A stretch of 64,000 nucleotides of DNA from Pseudomonas gingeri (GCF_013385425.1 NZ_JACAQA010000004.1:318679-382678); one strand, 5' to 3'. Shown: positions 1-9,576, counted from the stretch's first letter. Numbers and translations: made by a program. Notes: generated by a model not told the origin, from the letters alone.

Positions 1-140
1 ACTACGACCTGCAGGAGCATGCCCAGGCCCAGAATGCCCAGCTGAATTTCAGTGTCATCAACGACCACGGGGCGCTGGTGCCTTATCGGTTGTCCTCGGG
101 CGACTGGACCCAGGGCCAGGCGCAACCGCTGGGCAGTTAG
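1..140 (+). CDS. Fimbrial periplasmic chaperone, C-terminal end (partial)
   Basis: Only the last 45 codons are present; the reading frame opens at base 3 and stops with TAG at 138-140. The segment contains FSVINDHGALVPYR, close to the INDYGAL stretch at the C-terminus of FimC/PapD-type pilus chaperones, so this is most likely the donor chaperone of the fimbrial operon that continues with the usher about 120 bp downstream. A second, separate chaperone follows the usher. Two chaperones around one usher is the arrangement known for CupB of P. aeruginosa. The identification rests on a short piece of sequence and on context. Confidence 0.6.
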   Translation, partial: YDLQEHAQAQNAQLNFSVINDHGALVPYRLSSGDWTQGQAQPLGS

Positions 141-262
141 TCAGCGTCTTCGATCGTTATCCGATTTTTCGATGCCGGACCCCGCGCGCAGGTCAGGGCA
201 TTGTGCGGGCGGAAGGATCCCGTCTGGAACACACTTCAAGCTATTGTATTGTGAAGGTGCAC

Positions 263-2842
263 ATGGATTGGCTTTATCAGCGAACAAAGGAAGTTCTCGC
301 GTTATCACGTCATGGGAGCAACGGTGGTTTCGTACGTTCCCTGTTTGAGAAGGCTCGAGGCCCGTGGGGCTTCAAATGGTCATTGGGGGTGGCGCTGATT
401 GCGCCGGGCGCTGCCTTTGCCGAGCCGTCAGGGGATGAAAGCGGGCAGGGACCCCGCTTCAATACCGCCTTTATTCACGGCGGCGAGCAGTCGGCGGACC
501 TGAAGGCCTTCCTCGAAGGCAACAGCGTCGCCCCGGGTACCTACCGGGTGGATATCTACCTCAATCGCAATCTCAGCGCGCGCCGGGACCTGGTGTTTGC
601 CCGCAATGCCGCGACCGGCCAGGTCGAGCCGTGCCTGACCTTGCCGGTGCTCGACGACCTCGGACTGGACCTGGAGCGCCTGCGCAGCCTCGGGGTGTTG
701 ACCGACGGCACGGCGCCCGAGCAGTGCTTCGATTGGCGTCGCCTGGACCAGGCCAGCGTCGACTACCAACCCAACAGCCTGCAACTGAATATCAGCGTGC
801 CGCAGATCGCCTTGCGCCGCAGCGCCCGCGGCTACATTTCCCCGCAGTTGTGGGACCGCGGGGTGAACAGCGCTTTCATCGACTACAGCTTTATCGGTAA
901 CCGTCGCGAGGTCACCGGGATTCGCACCGACAGTTACTACCTGGGCCTGAACAATGGTTTGAATCTCGGCGACTGGCGCCTGCGCAACCAGTCCTCGCTG
1001 TTGCAGGGCACCGATCAGTCGGCGCGTTGGAGCAGTAACAGCACCTTCGTCCAGCGCGACCTGACCGCCTGGAAGAGCCAACTGACCCTGGGCGAGACCT
1101 ATACCGATTCACGGGTTTTCGACAGCGTGCGGTTTCGCGGTGTCCAGGTCGCCACGGACGACGGCATGTTTCCGGACAGCGAGCGGGTCTATGCGCCGAC
1201 CATTCGCGGTGTGGCCGAGAGCAACGCGACGGTGGAAATCCGCCAGAACGGCTACCTGCTCTACAGCTCCAATGTGGCGCCCGGGCCGTTCGAAATCCGC
1301 GACTTCTACCCCAGCGGTTCAAATGGCGATCTGCTGGTAACGGTGATCGAGGCCGATGGCCGGCGCCGCACCTTTACCCAGGCGTTCGCCTCCCTGCCGA
1401 TCATGGTGCCCGAGGGTACGTTCAGCTACAGCGTCGAAGCCGGGCAATACGACAGCAACAGTAGCGGCTACCAGACCCCCGGTTTTACCAGCACCACCCT
1501 GATCTACGGCCTGACCGAGCACCTGACCGGCTATGGCGGCCTGCAACTGGCCGAGGACTACCAGGCCAGTAACCTGGGGGCGGGTCTCAATACCGGGTTG
1601 GGGGCGATTTCGGCGGATCTGACCCATTCGGTCAGTCGCCAGCCGGCAACGGACCTGGGGGGGCAGAGCGTGCGCCTGCGCTATGCCAATACCCTGAATG
1701 CCACCAGCACCACCTTTGCCATCGCCGGCTATCGCTATTCCAGCGAGCAATACCGCACGTTCGACCAGCATGTGCAGGAGCGCAGCCAGCCCGGTCTGAT
1801 CCTGCAGGGGCGGGCCAGGGACCGGGTGGATCTGAATCTCAGCCAACCGCTGGGCACCGGGACCTTGAGCGTTTCGGCCCTGGAACAGCGTTTCTGGGAC
1901 CTGCCCGGCACGTCCCGGCAGTACAACGTGACCTACGGTGGTTACTGGCGCGACCTCAATTACAGCCTGTCCCTGGACCGCGCCGAAGTCACGGATATCA
2001 ATGGCCAGGCCGGTACCGATCATCAGTTGACCCTGACCCTCTCGATGCCCTTCGGCAGTCCTGAGCGGGCGACCCGCGCCTCGTTTACCGGGGTACGCGA
2101 CAGCGAGGGCGGTTCCAGTGCCCTGGCCGGCGTGACCGGGCGCCTGCCGGAGAGTCGCGACACTTTCTATTCGGTGCTCGCTGGTAACGATGGCAGCGGT
2201 GCCGGTGCGGGTTCGGCCAGCTTGAACAGCACCACGTCCGTCGGGCGTTTCGAGGCCGGCTACAGCCATGGGCGCGATTTCAACAGCTGGAACCTCGGGG
2301 CCCGGGGCTCGCTGGTGGCCCACGGCGGTGGTATCAACCTCGGCCAGTCCCTGGGCGACACCTTTGTGCTGGCGCAGGTGCCGGGTGTCAGCGGGGCCCG
2401 TTTCAACAACTTCAGTGGTGTCGAAACCGGTGCCAACGGTTATGCCGTGGTGCCTTATGCACAACCTTACCGGGCCAACTGGATCAGCCTCGATACCCGC
2501 GACCTGGGGGCCGATGTCGAGGTGGATAATGCCATCGCCCAGGTGGTTCCGCGGCGTGGCGCGGTGGTCCTGGCCACCTTCAAGGCCAGTGCCGGGCGGC
2601 GCGTGCAGTTCGAGCTGAGCCAGGCCGATGGCAGCCCGATTCCCCTCGGCGCGAGTGTTCAGGATGCCACCGGCCGGACCTTGGCCGTGGTCGATCCGAG
2701 CAGTCGCGCGCTGGTGCTCAGCGAGCAGGAGCAAGGCGTGCTGAGCGTCAGTTGGTCGGATCGGCGCTGCCAGTTTTCCTTCACGCTGCCACCCAAGGAC
2801 CCGCAGCGGACCTACGAACGGATTCGTGGGGTGTGCCAGTGA
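263..2842 (+). CDS. Outer-membrane fimbrial usher (FimD/PapC family)
   Basis: Chaperone-usher pilus assembly platform of the outer membrane, about 859 aa, a usual usher length. After a long leader (hydrophobic stretch SLGVALIAPGAAFA near residue 50) comes the usher N-terminal domain (FNTAFIHGGEQSADLKAFL), then the 24-strand barrel with the plug region (YAPTIRGVAESNATVEIRQN) and C-terminal domains ending in a Cys pair region. I chose ATG 263 because GAAGGTG lies just upstream; an ATG at 203 in the same frame is possible but has no better ribosome site. The stop overlaps the GTG start of the next gene, so translation is probably coupled. Confidence 0.93.
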   Translation: MDWLYQRTKEVLALSRHGSNGGFVRSLFEKARGPWGFKWSLGVALIAPGAAFAEPSGDESGQGPRFNTAFIHGGEQSADLKAFLEGNSVAPGTYRVDIYLNRNLSARRDLVFARNAATGQVEPCLTLPVLDDLGLDLERLRSLGVLTDGTAPEQCFDWRRLDQASVDYQPNSLQLNISVPQIALRRSARGYISPQLWDRGVNSAFIDYSFIGNRREVTGIRTDSYYLGLNNGLNLGDWRLRNQSSLLQGTDQSARWSSNSTFVQRDLTAWKSQLTLGETYTDSRVFDSVRFRGVQVATDDGMFPDSERVYAPTIRGVAESNATVEIRQNGYLLYSSNVAPGPFEIRDFYPSGSNGDLLVTVIEADGRRRTFTQAFASLPIMVPEGTFSYSVEAGQYDSNSSGYQTPGFTSTTLIYGLTEHLTGYGGLQLAEDYQASNLGAGLNTGLGAISADLTHSVSRQPATDLGGQSVRLRYANTLNATSTTFAIAGYRYSSEQYRTFDQHVQERSQPGLILQGRARDRVDLNLSQPLGTGTLSVSALEQRFWDLPGTSRQYNVTYGGYWRDLNYSLSLDRAEVTDINGQAGTDHQLTLTLSMPFGSPERATRASFTGVRDSEGGSSALAGVTGRLPESRDTFYSVLAGNDGSGAGAGSASLNSTTSVGRFEAGYSHGRDFNSWNLGARGSLVAHGGGINLGQSLGDTFVLAQVPGVSGARFNNFSGVETGANGYAVVPYAQPYRANWISLDTRDLGADVEVDNAIAQVVPRRGAVVLATFKASAGRRVQFELSQADGSPIPLGASVQDATGRTLAVVDPSSRALVLSEQEQGVLSVSWSDRRCQFSFTLPPKDPQRTYERIRGVCQ

Positions 2843-3621
2843 AACGCTTGCGTGTGCTGGCCTTGCTGTTGGGTTTGTGCGCCGGCGGCCCGTTGCAGGC
2901 CGCGGTGTCCCTCAGCGGCACGCGGCTGGTGTTCGACGGACGCTTTCGCGAGGTGAGTATCGAAGCGCGCAACCGTGGGGCGGAGGAGGTCCTGTTGCAG
3001 GCCTGGTTGAGCGACGTGAGCGAGGGGGCGGAGCCGTCGGCGAATTTGCCCTTTGTGCTGACGCCGCCGCTGTCGCGGCTGGCGCCGGAGGGGCGTCAGG
3101 TCTTGCGCCTGATGTATGAAGGGTTGGGCATGCCGGCGGGGCGTGAGTCGCTGCTGCACCTGTATGTGCTGGAAATTCCCCGCACCCGCCCGGGCGACGG
3201 GCTGCTGAATATCGCGATCCGCCAACGGATCAATGTGTTTTTTCGTCCGCCCGGGCTGCCGGGGGATCCGGCGGCCACCCCGCAACGCCTGAACTGGACA
3301 CTGGTGCGCGACGACAGTGGCGTCCATCGACTGCGGGTGGAGAACCCGACGGTGTTCCATGCCGCCCTGCTGAATATTCAGATCGAGGAGCCACGCCAGG
3401 GCGCCCCCCAGCGTCAGGGGGACGATTTGCTGGTCCCGCCGGGCGAGCGGCGGGAACTGATCCTCGCCCGTTCCCCTGCGCAGCACTTGCAGTTCAAGGC
3501 GCTGACCGACTACGGCGGTCAACGCGCCTATCGCGCCCGGTTGGCCTTCGGTACGCCGTTCAACGCGTCACTGAGTGGCGACACCGCCCATTCCGAACAG
3601 AAGGTTTCATCCCATGACTAA
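2839..3621 (+). CDS. Second fimbrial periplasmic chaperone (PapD-like)
   Basis: About 260 aa periplasmic chaperone. It begins with a signal peptide (LRVLALLLGLCAGGPLQA) and has the N-terminal Ig-like domain, with a VSLSGTRLVFDGRFREVSIEA first strand region in place of the more usual start, and a C-terminal FKALTDYGGQRAYR segment like the DYGG motif of PapD. The GTG start overlaps the usher stop (GTGA) and the gene overlaps the next one by 8 bp, indicating one tightly packed operon. The sequence is divergent from classical FGS chaperones, so its specific subunit client cannot be named; it may serve the downstream adhesin. Confidence 0.85.
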   Translation: MKRLRVLALLLGLCAGGPLQAAVSLSGTRLVFDGRFREVSIEARNRGAEEVLLQAWLSDVSEGAEPSANLPFVLTPPLSRLAPEGRQVLRLMYEGLGMPAGRESLLHLYVLEIPRTRPGDGLLNIAIRQRINVFFRPPGLPGDPAATPQRLNWTLVRDDSGVHRLRVENPTVFHAALLNIQIEEPRQGAPQRQGDDLLVPPGERRELILARSPAQHLQFKALTDYGGQRAYRARLAFGTPFNASLSGDTAHSEQKVSSHD

Positions 3622-4594
3622 GTTTGATTGTCGTGCCTGGCTGCGTCCGTTGTTGTGTCTTGGACTTTTGAGCCCGGCCAGCGCATTTGCCTTGACCTGC
3701 ACCTTGCAGGGCAGTGGCGCCACCCTGGTCAACGCCGACCTCGGCAGCACCGTCGCGATCCCGGCCTCGTCGCCCAATGGCAGCGTGATCTGGCGCTCGG
3801 AACCGCTCAACCTGGCGGTCGATTGCGCCAGGGACAATCCCCAGGGCGGCGACGAGGACGTGTTTATCTACCTCAATCCGGCCGGCCAGGTGATCGGCCA
3901 GGGCATCCGCGCCGGTTTGACCCATGACGGCGTCGATCATCGCCAGAGCAGCGGACGCATCGCGACCGGGCGGCGGGTGCCGGGTTGCCTTGAGGGGAAC
4001 TGCCCGCCGTTGAGTTTCAATCTGGCCTTCTCGGTGTTTATCGAGAAATTCGGGCCGACGCCGCCTTCGGGGGTGGCGAGCAATCTGCAGGACTATCGTC
4101 TGTTCCAGCTGGACGGCAGCGCTGGGCCGAGCGCGGGCGGACGTTCGCTCAATTACGTGATCAACAACCTGTCCGGCCTGCGCTTCGTGGCCTGTGATGC
4201 GCAGTTGCAGGTGATTCCCGAGACCGTCGATTTCGGTCGGGTCGCCATCGAGCGGGTGGTCATGGGCCAGGTCGCCGCGCGTCGTCCTTTCGCCTTGCAC
4301 ACCAGTCGGACCTGCGACACCGCGTTCAGCCTGGACGCGCGCTTGAAGCCGGTATCGGGCAGTGTCTCCGGGGATCTGCTGATTCCCCAGGGCAATGATG
4401 GCGTGGGCATCCGGATCGTCCGGGCGGAGGGCGGCCTGGGGATTCCTTATAACCGCACCTTTCACCTGGCCGACCTGTTGGGCGAAACCCGGGCGGCCAT
4501 GGCGCACTTCGATGCCGAGCTGGTGTGGAACAGTGATCGGCCCAAGGCCGGGCCGTTCTCGGCCGGGGTGGTGGTCGATTTGTTCTATAAATGA
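3614..4594 (+). CDS. Fimbrial subunit / probable tip adhesin
   Basis: About 326 aa secreted protein with a signal peptide ending SPASAFALTC. Its length is twice that of a simple pilin, which fits a two-domain tip adhesin (receptor domain plus pilin domain); the C-terminal half (FVACDAQLQVIPETVDFG...) starts a typical pilin-like fold and the protein ends with an alternating FSAGVVVDLFYK strand expected to complement the chaperone. It is the last gene of the fimbrial operon and overlaps the chaperone gene. Equivalent position to cupB6. No large TPS-type adhesin like CupB5 is present between chaperone and subunit. The receptor is unknown. Confidence 0.75.
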   Translation: MTKFDCRAWLRPLLCLGLLSPASAFALTCTLQGSGATLVNADLGSTVAIPASSPNGSVIWRSEPLNLAVDCARDNPQGGDEDVFIYLNPAGQVIGQGIRAGLTHDGVDHRQSSGRIATGRRVPGCLEGNCPPLSFNLAFSVFIEKFGPTPPSGVASNLQDYRLFQLDGSAGPSAGGRSLNYVINNLSGLRFVACDAQLQVIPETVDFGRVAIERVVMGQVAARRPFALHTSRTCDTAFSLDARLKPVSGSVSGDLLIPQGNDGVGIRIVRAEGGLGIPYNRTFHLADLLGETRAAMAHFDAELVWNSDRPKAGPFSAGVVVDLFYK

Positions 4595-4679
4595 CCGTTG
4601 GCGGCGGCGCGGGCAGGGCGCTCAGGTATACTGCGGTCTTTCGGTTCGACCTGATCCGTCCCGCCCTTTCGGAGCTTCC

Positions 4680-4922
4680 ATGACTTCCCCTGAACAACCG
4701 TCCGTTTCCGCCAACCCGGGCGAAGAGCCTGTGGTCGAGGCTGAGCTTGCGGTCAGCGAAAAGCCCGCCGTCCCGGCCTTCAGTTTTCCGTTCAACCCCG
4801 CTGAATTCGCCGCGGCGAAAAAGGCCGGCCAGACCTGGTACCAGAAAGGTGGCAAGGACGGGCATCACGAGAGACCGGGCCGCGCGCCGAATGGCACGCG
4901 TCGGTCGATGGGCAAGCGCTGA
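4680..4922 (+). CDS. Small conserved hypothetical protein (80 aa)
   Basis: The first half is acidic and proline-rich (EQPSVSANPGEEPVVEAELA). The second half has FNPAEFAAAKKAGQTWYQKG and a basic Gly/Arg/His-rich tail (RAPNGTRRSMGKR). CGGAGC upstream serves as ribosome site for ATG 4680. No signal peptide or membrane segment is visible. The bipartite acidic/basic composition suggests a soluble, partly disordered protein, perhaps nucleic-acid or protein binding, but I do not recognise a characterised family. It is a single gene between the fimbrial operon and aer. Confidence 0.7.
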   Translation: MTSPEQPSVSANPGEEPVVEAELAVSEKPAVPAFSFPFNPAEFAAAKKAGQTWYQKGGKDGHHERPGRAPNGTRRSMGKR

Positions 4923-5110
4923 GCCTTGAGTCCGGCTTCGCCCATAGGGTCGCCATCGCCAGCGAATTGGCGCCAAAAAACAGGGATCGTCTTTGAATTG
5001 TCATGAAGATGGCTAAATGCCAAGACCCTGAGCTAGATCAGTGTTTTGCTTTTCCGTGCGCTTAGAGTCGACGCCCTGCCGACTCCTCTCACTTTCTGAG
5101 CGCGCGTTCC

Positions 5111-6694
5111 ATGAAGATCAATCTCCCGATTACCGGGCGAAATGTAGATGTCGCCTTTGATGCCAACATCCTTTCGACCACCGATCTGGACAGCACGATT
5201 ACCTACGCCAATCCTGATTTCATCAGGATCAGCGGCTATAGCCGTGAGGAGCTGCTGGGTTCGCCGCATAACCTCTTGCGTCATCCGGACATGCCCGCCG
5301 AGGCTTTCGCCCATATGTGGCAAACCCTCAAGGGCGGACGCTCGTGGATGGGGCTGGTCAAGAATCGCTGCAAGAATGGCGATCACTACTGGGTCAGTGC
5401 CTACGCCACGCCGGTGACCCGCGACGGTCAGACGGTGGAGTACCAGTCGGTGCGGACCCGGCCCGAGGCTGCCCAGGTCGAGGCCGCCGAGCGTTGGTAC
5501 GCCTGGTTGCGCAGCGGACGTTTGCCCTGGCGTCAGCGTTTGCCCAGCCTGCGTGTGCAGACCCGGCTCTGGGCGCAGGCCAGCGCGGTATTTGCCGTTG
5601 TCCTGGCACTGGGGCAAGGGTTTTCCGGGCAGCCGCTGGAGGTTGATCTGGGGCTCTGGGCCCTGGGCAGCGTGCTGGTCGGCGCGCTGACCCACTGGGC
5701 GCTGCGCCCGTTTGCCGAACTGACGGCGCGAGCCCGGGAGATCGCCGACAACCCCTTGAGCCAGGCGATCTACACCGGTCGTAGCGACGAGTTCGGTCAG
5801 ATCGGCTTTGCCCTGAACATGCTCGAGGCCCAGGTCGGCGCGGTGGTGGGACGTATCGGCGATGCCTCGCTGCGCCTGTCCGGGCATGCTCAGGCGCTGG
5901 CCCGGCATATTCAAAGCAGTCATGCCAGCACCCTGGATCAACAGGCTGAAACCGACCAGGTCGCGGCGGCGATTCAGCAGATGAGCGCCAGCGTGGCCCA
6001 GGTCGCGAGCAATGCCCAGCAGGCCTCCGAGGTGGCCGACCAGGTCGGTAGGGAAACCCACGAAGGTCATCAACTGGTGGGAGACAGTCGCAGCGCGGTG
6101 CTGCGACTGGCCAACGAGCTGGCGCGGGCTACCGAGGTGATCCTGCATCTGGAAAGCCACAGCACCGAGATCTCCACGGTATTGGAAGTGATCCGCGGGA
6201 TTGCCGACCAGACCAACTTGCTGGCGCTCAATGCCGCCATCGAAGCCGCCCGTGCCGGAGAGCAGGGTCGCGGGTTCGCGGTGGTGGCCGACGAGGTACG
6301 GGGGTTGGCCCAGCGAACGCAGCAATCGACCAACGAGATCCAGCGCATGATCAGCAATCTGCAGGAAGGCGCGTGCAACGCGGTGCAAGTGATGCAGCAC
6401 AGCAGCCAGCAGGCCGAGGACAGTGTGCAACAGGTCCAGCAGGCGGCCGATGCCCTGGCCGGGATCAGCCAGCGGGTCAGCCGGATTACCGCCATGAGCC
6501 AGCAGATCGCTTCGGCGGTGGAAGAGCAAAGCACCGTCAGCGAGGACATCAGCCGCAATATCGTCAGCATCCGCAATGCCTGCGAGGCACTGGTCAATGT
6601 CGGCCAGCAGAGTCATCTCAGCTCGGGGGATGTGGCGGGGCTGGCGGATGACCTGCGTTCATTGGCCCAGGAGTTCTGGCGCAAGCGCTGCTGA
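5111..6694 (+). CDS. aer: Aer-type aerotaxis/energy-taxis chemoreceptor
   Basis: 527 aa, close to E. coli Aer (506 aa). An N-terminal PAS domain (residues about 10-120; [35 protein letters not shown]) would bind FAD and sense redox or oxygen changes. A membrane hairpin follows ([15 protein letters not shown]; a second segment around [20 protein letters not shown]), then a HAMP region and the cytoplasmic signalling domain with the invariant hairpin tip ([20 protein letters not shown]). There is no periplasmic ligand domain, as expected for Aer. It signals through CheW/CheA to the flagellar motor. It is not in an operon. Confidence 0.92.
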   Translation: MKINLPITGRNVDVAFDANILSTTDLDSTITYANPDFIRISGYSREELLGSPHNLLRHPDMPAEAFAHMWQTLKGGRSWMGLVKNRCKNGDHYWVSAYATPVTRDGQTVEYQSVRTRPEAAQVEAAERWYAWLRSGRLPWRQRLPSLRVQTRLWAQASAVFAVVLALGQGFSGQPLEVDLGLWALGSVLVGALTHWALRPFAELTARAREIADNPLSQAIYTGRSDEFGQIGFALNMLEAQVGAVVGRIGDASLRLSGHAQALARHIQSSHASTLDQQAETDQVAAAIQQMSASVAQVASNAQQASEVADQVGRETHEGHQLVGDSRSAVLRLANELARATEVILHLESHSTEISTVLEVIRGIADQTNLLALNAAIEAARAGEQGRGFAVVADEVRGLAQRTQQSTNEIQRMISNLQEGACNAVQVMQHSSQQAEDSVQQVQQAADALAGISQRVSRITAMSQQIASAVEEQSTVSEDISRNIVSIRNACEALVNVGQQSHLSSGDVAGLADDLRSLAQEFWRKRC

Positions 6695-6730
6695 ACCTCC
6701 ATGCTGGCAGACAGGGTCAACGCGATCCCT

Positions 6731-6816
6731 TGTGGGCGCCGGCTTGCTGGCGATGAGGCCCGTGAGCCTTGCATCGCCCGATCGGCCGCCATCGCCGGCA
6801 AGCCGGCTCCTACAGG
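6731..6816. repeat. REP-like inverted repeat pair
   Basis: The left arm TGTGGGCGCCGGCTTGCTGG and the right arm CCGGCAAGCCGGCTCCTACA form an imperfect inverted repeat in the gap between convergent aer and the YkgJ gene. It has the same core (GGCTTGC...GCAAGCC, CTCCTACA) as the other REP elements of this window and would form a long hairpin in either transcript. Confidence 0.75.
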
Positions 6817-6849
6817 TCCGTGTTTCTCCAGGCGGATCTTTATCCGAGG

Positions 6850-7602
6850 TCAGGCCGCCTGCAAGGGGATAAAGGCGTAGGTGGTCGCCGCTTCGCTCAC
6901 TACCCGGGCCCCTTCTGCCTGCAACTGCTCGGCGATGGCCGGTCCGGAGACATGGAAGCTCCACTCGCTCGCCGCCGGCCAATGCGTCAGCTGTTGCACC
7001 TGGTCAATCGCCTCCGCGAACGCCGGCATCAGCGGCAGGTAGGCGGTGAAACCGTCGCCCTTGAGTGCCGTGGTGCGAATCCCCAGCCGTGCGCAAATCA
7101 CTTCCTTGGCCTGGATATCGTCACGATCGGCCTGACGCGAGGTTTCGATCAGCCGCACCAGTTCCGGGTCCTGCAACTGCCCGCCGACGATCAGCAACGG
7201 CTGCGTGTCCTGCCAGGCCTCCGGTGGACAGTCCTTGGCCTCGGGACGCAGCGGGATATGCGGGTTGATTTCCATCGGGTAGATCCGGCACACCAGTGGC
7301 CGCCGTTGATAGATCCGGCAGAGCAGGTCTTCGTCAAGATTCCGGCAGGGCCCCACGTTGTAGGCGGCAAAGGTGATGGCGACGCGGGCTTCGGCGTGAC
7401 CGCTGGGTACGCCCCAGGAGCGGCGCAGCACGTGATCGCGTTGCTGTTCCGGCTGGCCGAGGCCATCGGCCAGGAAGGCCTCGACCAGGACGATCACCTG
7501 GCCGCCGTCCGCCGCCCATTGCCGGGCCTCGACCAGTGTCAGGGGGACATGGTGATCGGTGCAGCATTTGCCGCAACCGACGCAGGAAAAGTGGGTGCTC
7601 AT
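6850..7602 (-). CDS. YkgJ-family cysteine-cluster protein
   Basis: 250 aa soluble protein of the CxxCxxCC zinc/iron-chelating family. The N-terminus carries FSCVGCGKCCTDHHVPLT, and further cysteines occur in GPCRNLDEDLLCRIYQRRPLVCRIYPME, the typical 'C-x-Y-x-x-R-P-x-x-C-R-x-Y/F-P' signature. These cysteines probably bind a metal or an Fe-S cluster. The biochemical role of the family is unsettled. The start is the ATG directly in front of the Cys motif. No operon partner is obvious; it is convergent with aer. Confidence 0.85.
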   Translation of the reverse strand: MSTHFSCVGCGKCCTDHHVPLTLVEARQWAADGGQVIVLVEAFLADGLGQPEQQRDHVLRRSWGVPSGHAEARVAITFAAYNVGPCRNLDEDLLCRIYQRRPLVCRIYPMEINPHIPLRPEAKDCPPEAWQDTQPLLIVGGQLQDPELVRLIETSRQADRDDIQAKEVICARLGIRTTALKGDGFTAYLPLMPAFAEAIDQVQQLTHWPAASEWSFHVSGPAIAEQLQAEGARVVSEAATTYAFIPLQAA

Positions 7603-7699
7603 AAGTGAACCGACCGAAGGGCAAGGACTGGGACGGTGACGTAATTCCGTTTTGTTTCACCGTATGGGCTTCGGTCAAAGCAAGTTATGCGCCAGCCAC

Positions 7700-8023
7700 T
7701 CAGTTGCTGCGGGCGGGCATGACCGAGTCCCATTCGGTGACGACGGCGGTCTTGCTCTTCTTGTTGTACAGGCACAACTCGGTACCCGGCTGGTTCTTCA
7801 TGTGCGCCTGCGGATAGCGGCCGTGCAGCAACAGAGCGGTGTAACCGACCCTGTCGTCGAATTGCGCGGGGTTGCCCACGGGTTTGACGTTTTTCAGCTT
7901 GCTGGCCTTGGTGCAACTGGCAACCACGGTTTTGTGAACATTCGCCCAGGCGTCGGGGCTGGCGGCCTGGGCCTGGCTGGCCAGGGTGACGAGGCTGATG
8001 AAGAGCAGAGTGAAGGTTTTCAT
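7700..8023 (-). CDS. Small secreted hypothetical protein (107 aa)
   Basis: Signal peptide KTFTLLFISLVTLASQAQA followed by about 87 mature residues with two cysteines (SCTKASK and ELCLYNKK), which could form one disulfide in the periplasm. GGAGACC precedes the start on the minus strand. It is conserved-looking but I do not recognise the family. It lies downstream of and in the same direction as the GNAT gene, with a 37-bp gap, so it may be co-transcribed with cheV and the acetyltransferase. Confidence 0.7.
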   Translation of the reverse strand: MKTFTLLFISLVTLASQAQAASPDAWANVHKTVVASCTKASKLKNVKPVGNPAQFDDRVGYTALLLHGRYPQAHMKNQPGTELCLYNKKSKTAVVTEWDSVMPARSN

Positions 8024-8060
8024 GACAGGTCTCCTTCAAGGGCGGCGGGCAAAAGGGGGA

Positions 8061-8552
8061 TTATGCCTGAGCCGGGCTGACTTCATAGCGTTCGATAAAG
8101 CGCATGCCGACCCGCTCGTACAGGCGCCGGGCGCCGAGGTTGTTTTCCATGACCTTGAGGTCGACGAAGGCTTCGCCGCGGGCGGCGAACACCTTGAACG
8201 CCTGGCGCAGCAAGGCCAGGCCCAGGCCTTCGGCGCGGCGACGGGGGTGCACCACCAGGTCCTTGATATAGGCGCTGGTCCAGCACAGCGCGACACCGGC
8301 CACGCCCTGTTCGTCGAGGGCGACCAGGCACAGCGCGGGATCGAACTCGGCATCGCTGGTGAAGTGCTGGCTCCATTGGGCGAAGTCTTCGACCTGGCCG
8401 CCGCCATCCTGGTAACCGTGCTTGAGCAAGGCATGCACCGGCTCCATCAGCTGTGCGCGCAATACGCCGATACGGATGCCGGCCGGCCATTGGGGAATGT
8501 CCAGCAGGTCGTCGAGGTCCTTGCGCAGCAACTGGCAGTGGCGGTCGGACAT
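8061..8552 (-). CDS. GNAT-family N-acetyltransferase
   Basis: 163 aa. The GNAT fold is recognised from DEQGVAGVALCWTSAYIKDLVVHPRRRAEGLG; the RRRAEGLG is the acetyl-CoA pyrophosphate-binding Q/RxxGxG/A motif. NLGARRLYERVGMRFIERYE is the usual C-terminal motif. It transfers an acetyl group from acetyl-CoA to an unknown amine or protein. Its start lies 1 bp after the cheV stop, so the two are surely co-transcribed, which may hint at a link with chemotaxis signalling, but no substrate can be inferred. Confidence 0.85.
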   Translation of the reverse strand: MSDRHCQLLRKDLDDLLDIPQWPAGIRIGVLRAQLMEPVHALLKHGYQDGGGQVEDFAQWSQHFTSDAEFDPALCLVALDEQGVAGVALCWTSAYIKDLVVHPRRRAEGLGLALLRQAFKVFAARGEAFVDLKVMENNLGARRLYERVGMRFIERYEVSPAQA

Positions 8553-8553
8553 C

Positions 8554-9456
8554 TCAGATACCTTGTTCCGCGACGGTCCGGGCCGCCTGGATCAGGCAGC
8601 GGGTCAGTTCCGGCGAGGAAAACTTGGTCAGCACCGCATTGGCCCCGGCCAGTCGTGCTTTCTCGCTGTTCATGGCACTGTCCAGCGAGGTGTGCAGGAG
8701 GATGTAGAGATCCTGGAAGTCCGGGGTTTCGCGCACTGTACGGGTGAAGGCGTAGCCGTCCATCTCTGACATTTCGATGTCCGAAACCACTACGTTGATC
8801 TGTTCGGCGGTGCCTTGCAGGTCCAGCAGGCAACCGATGGCGTCCTTGGCACTGCGGGCCGTGTGGCAGGTCAGGCCGAGGGTGCGCAAGGTGAGCACCG
8901 ATTGCTGCAAGGCCACCTGACTGTCGTCGACCACCAGGATCCGTGCATGGCCGAGGATTTCCGCTTCTTCCATGGTCAGTTCGCTGGGCGTGACTTCGAT
9001 TTGCGTCGGCGAGATACCGTGGATGACCTTTTCGATATCCAGCACCTGGACCAGCGTGCCGTCGACCTGGGTCACCCCGGTGATAAAGGCCTTGGGCCCG
9101 CCGGAACCGTAGGGCGGCGGACGGATATCGGTGGTCAGGCAATGAACGATCTTGCTCACGGCCTGGACGTGCAGGCCCTGTTTGGAGCGGCTGACATCGG
9201 TGACGATCAGGCAGCCGCCGTCCGGGTCCACCAGGGGGCGTTCGCCGATGGCGCGGCTCAGGTCGATCACCGACAGCGAGGCGCCGCGCAGGGTGGCGAT
9301 GCCTTTGACGTGGGGATGGGACTCCGGCAGCTTGGTCAGTGGCGGGCAGGGAATGATTTCACTGACTTTCAGCAGGTTGATTGCCATCAGCTTGCCGCTG
9401 CGCAAAGTGAAGAGCAGAAGGGATAGCGAGTCTGCGCGGGCTTTGTTGGAAGACAT
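8554..9456 (-). CDS. cheV: Chemotaxis coupling protein CheV (CheW-REC fusion)
   Basis: 300 aa. Residues about 8-150 form a CheW-like coupling domain (LMAINLLKVSEIIPCPPLTKLP, ATLRGASLSVIDLSRAIG). Residues about 172-295 form a receiver domain with the acidic pocket DDS near 177-179, the phospho-acceptor D226 in VVVSDIEMSEMDGY, and a Lys in VLTKFSSPE. CheV links receptors to CheA and adjusts gain through its phosphorylation, at the cytoplasmic chemoreceptor arrays. It is followed by the GNAT gene with a 1-bp gap. It may serve the chemoreceptors encoded elsewhere in the window. Confidence 0.93.
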   Translation of the reverse strand: MSSNKARADSLSLLLFTLRSGKLMAINLLKVSEIIPCPPLTKLPESHPHVKGIATLRGASLSVIDLSRAIGERPLVDPDGGCLIVTDVSRSKQGLHVQAVSKIVHCLTTDIRPPPYGSGGPKAFITGVTQVDGTLVQVLDIEKVIHGISPTQIEVTPSELTMEEAEILGHARILVVDDSQVALQQSVLTLRTLGLTCHTARSAKDAIGCLLDLQGTAEQINVVVSDIEMSEMDGYAFTRTVRETPDFQDLYILLHTSLDSAMNSEKARLAGANAVLTKFSSPELTRCLIQAARTVAEQGI

Positions 9457-9576
9457 AAAAACCTTCTGTGGAAAAAGGTGGTCCAGGACAGATTAACCCT
9501 GAACGGCTATCGATGATGGGTTATCGACCCGATGGGGGCCGGCTTTAGGTGTAATACACAACTCGCTGTTAAGTGT

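Noticed and set aside
1319..2734. 471-codon open frame on the minus strand opposite the usher
   Set aside because: Antisense shadow; no domain and no independent promoter.
5013..5042. FliA (sigma-28) promoter before aer (CTAAA-N15-CTAGATCA)
   Set aside because: The -10 matches only about half of GCCGATAA; not strong enough to report.
5033..6616. 527-codon open frame on the minus strand opposite aer
   Set aside because: Same length as aer by frame mirroring; no recognisable protein.
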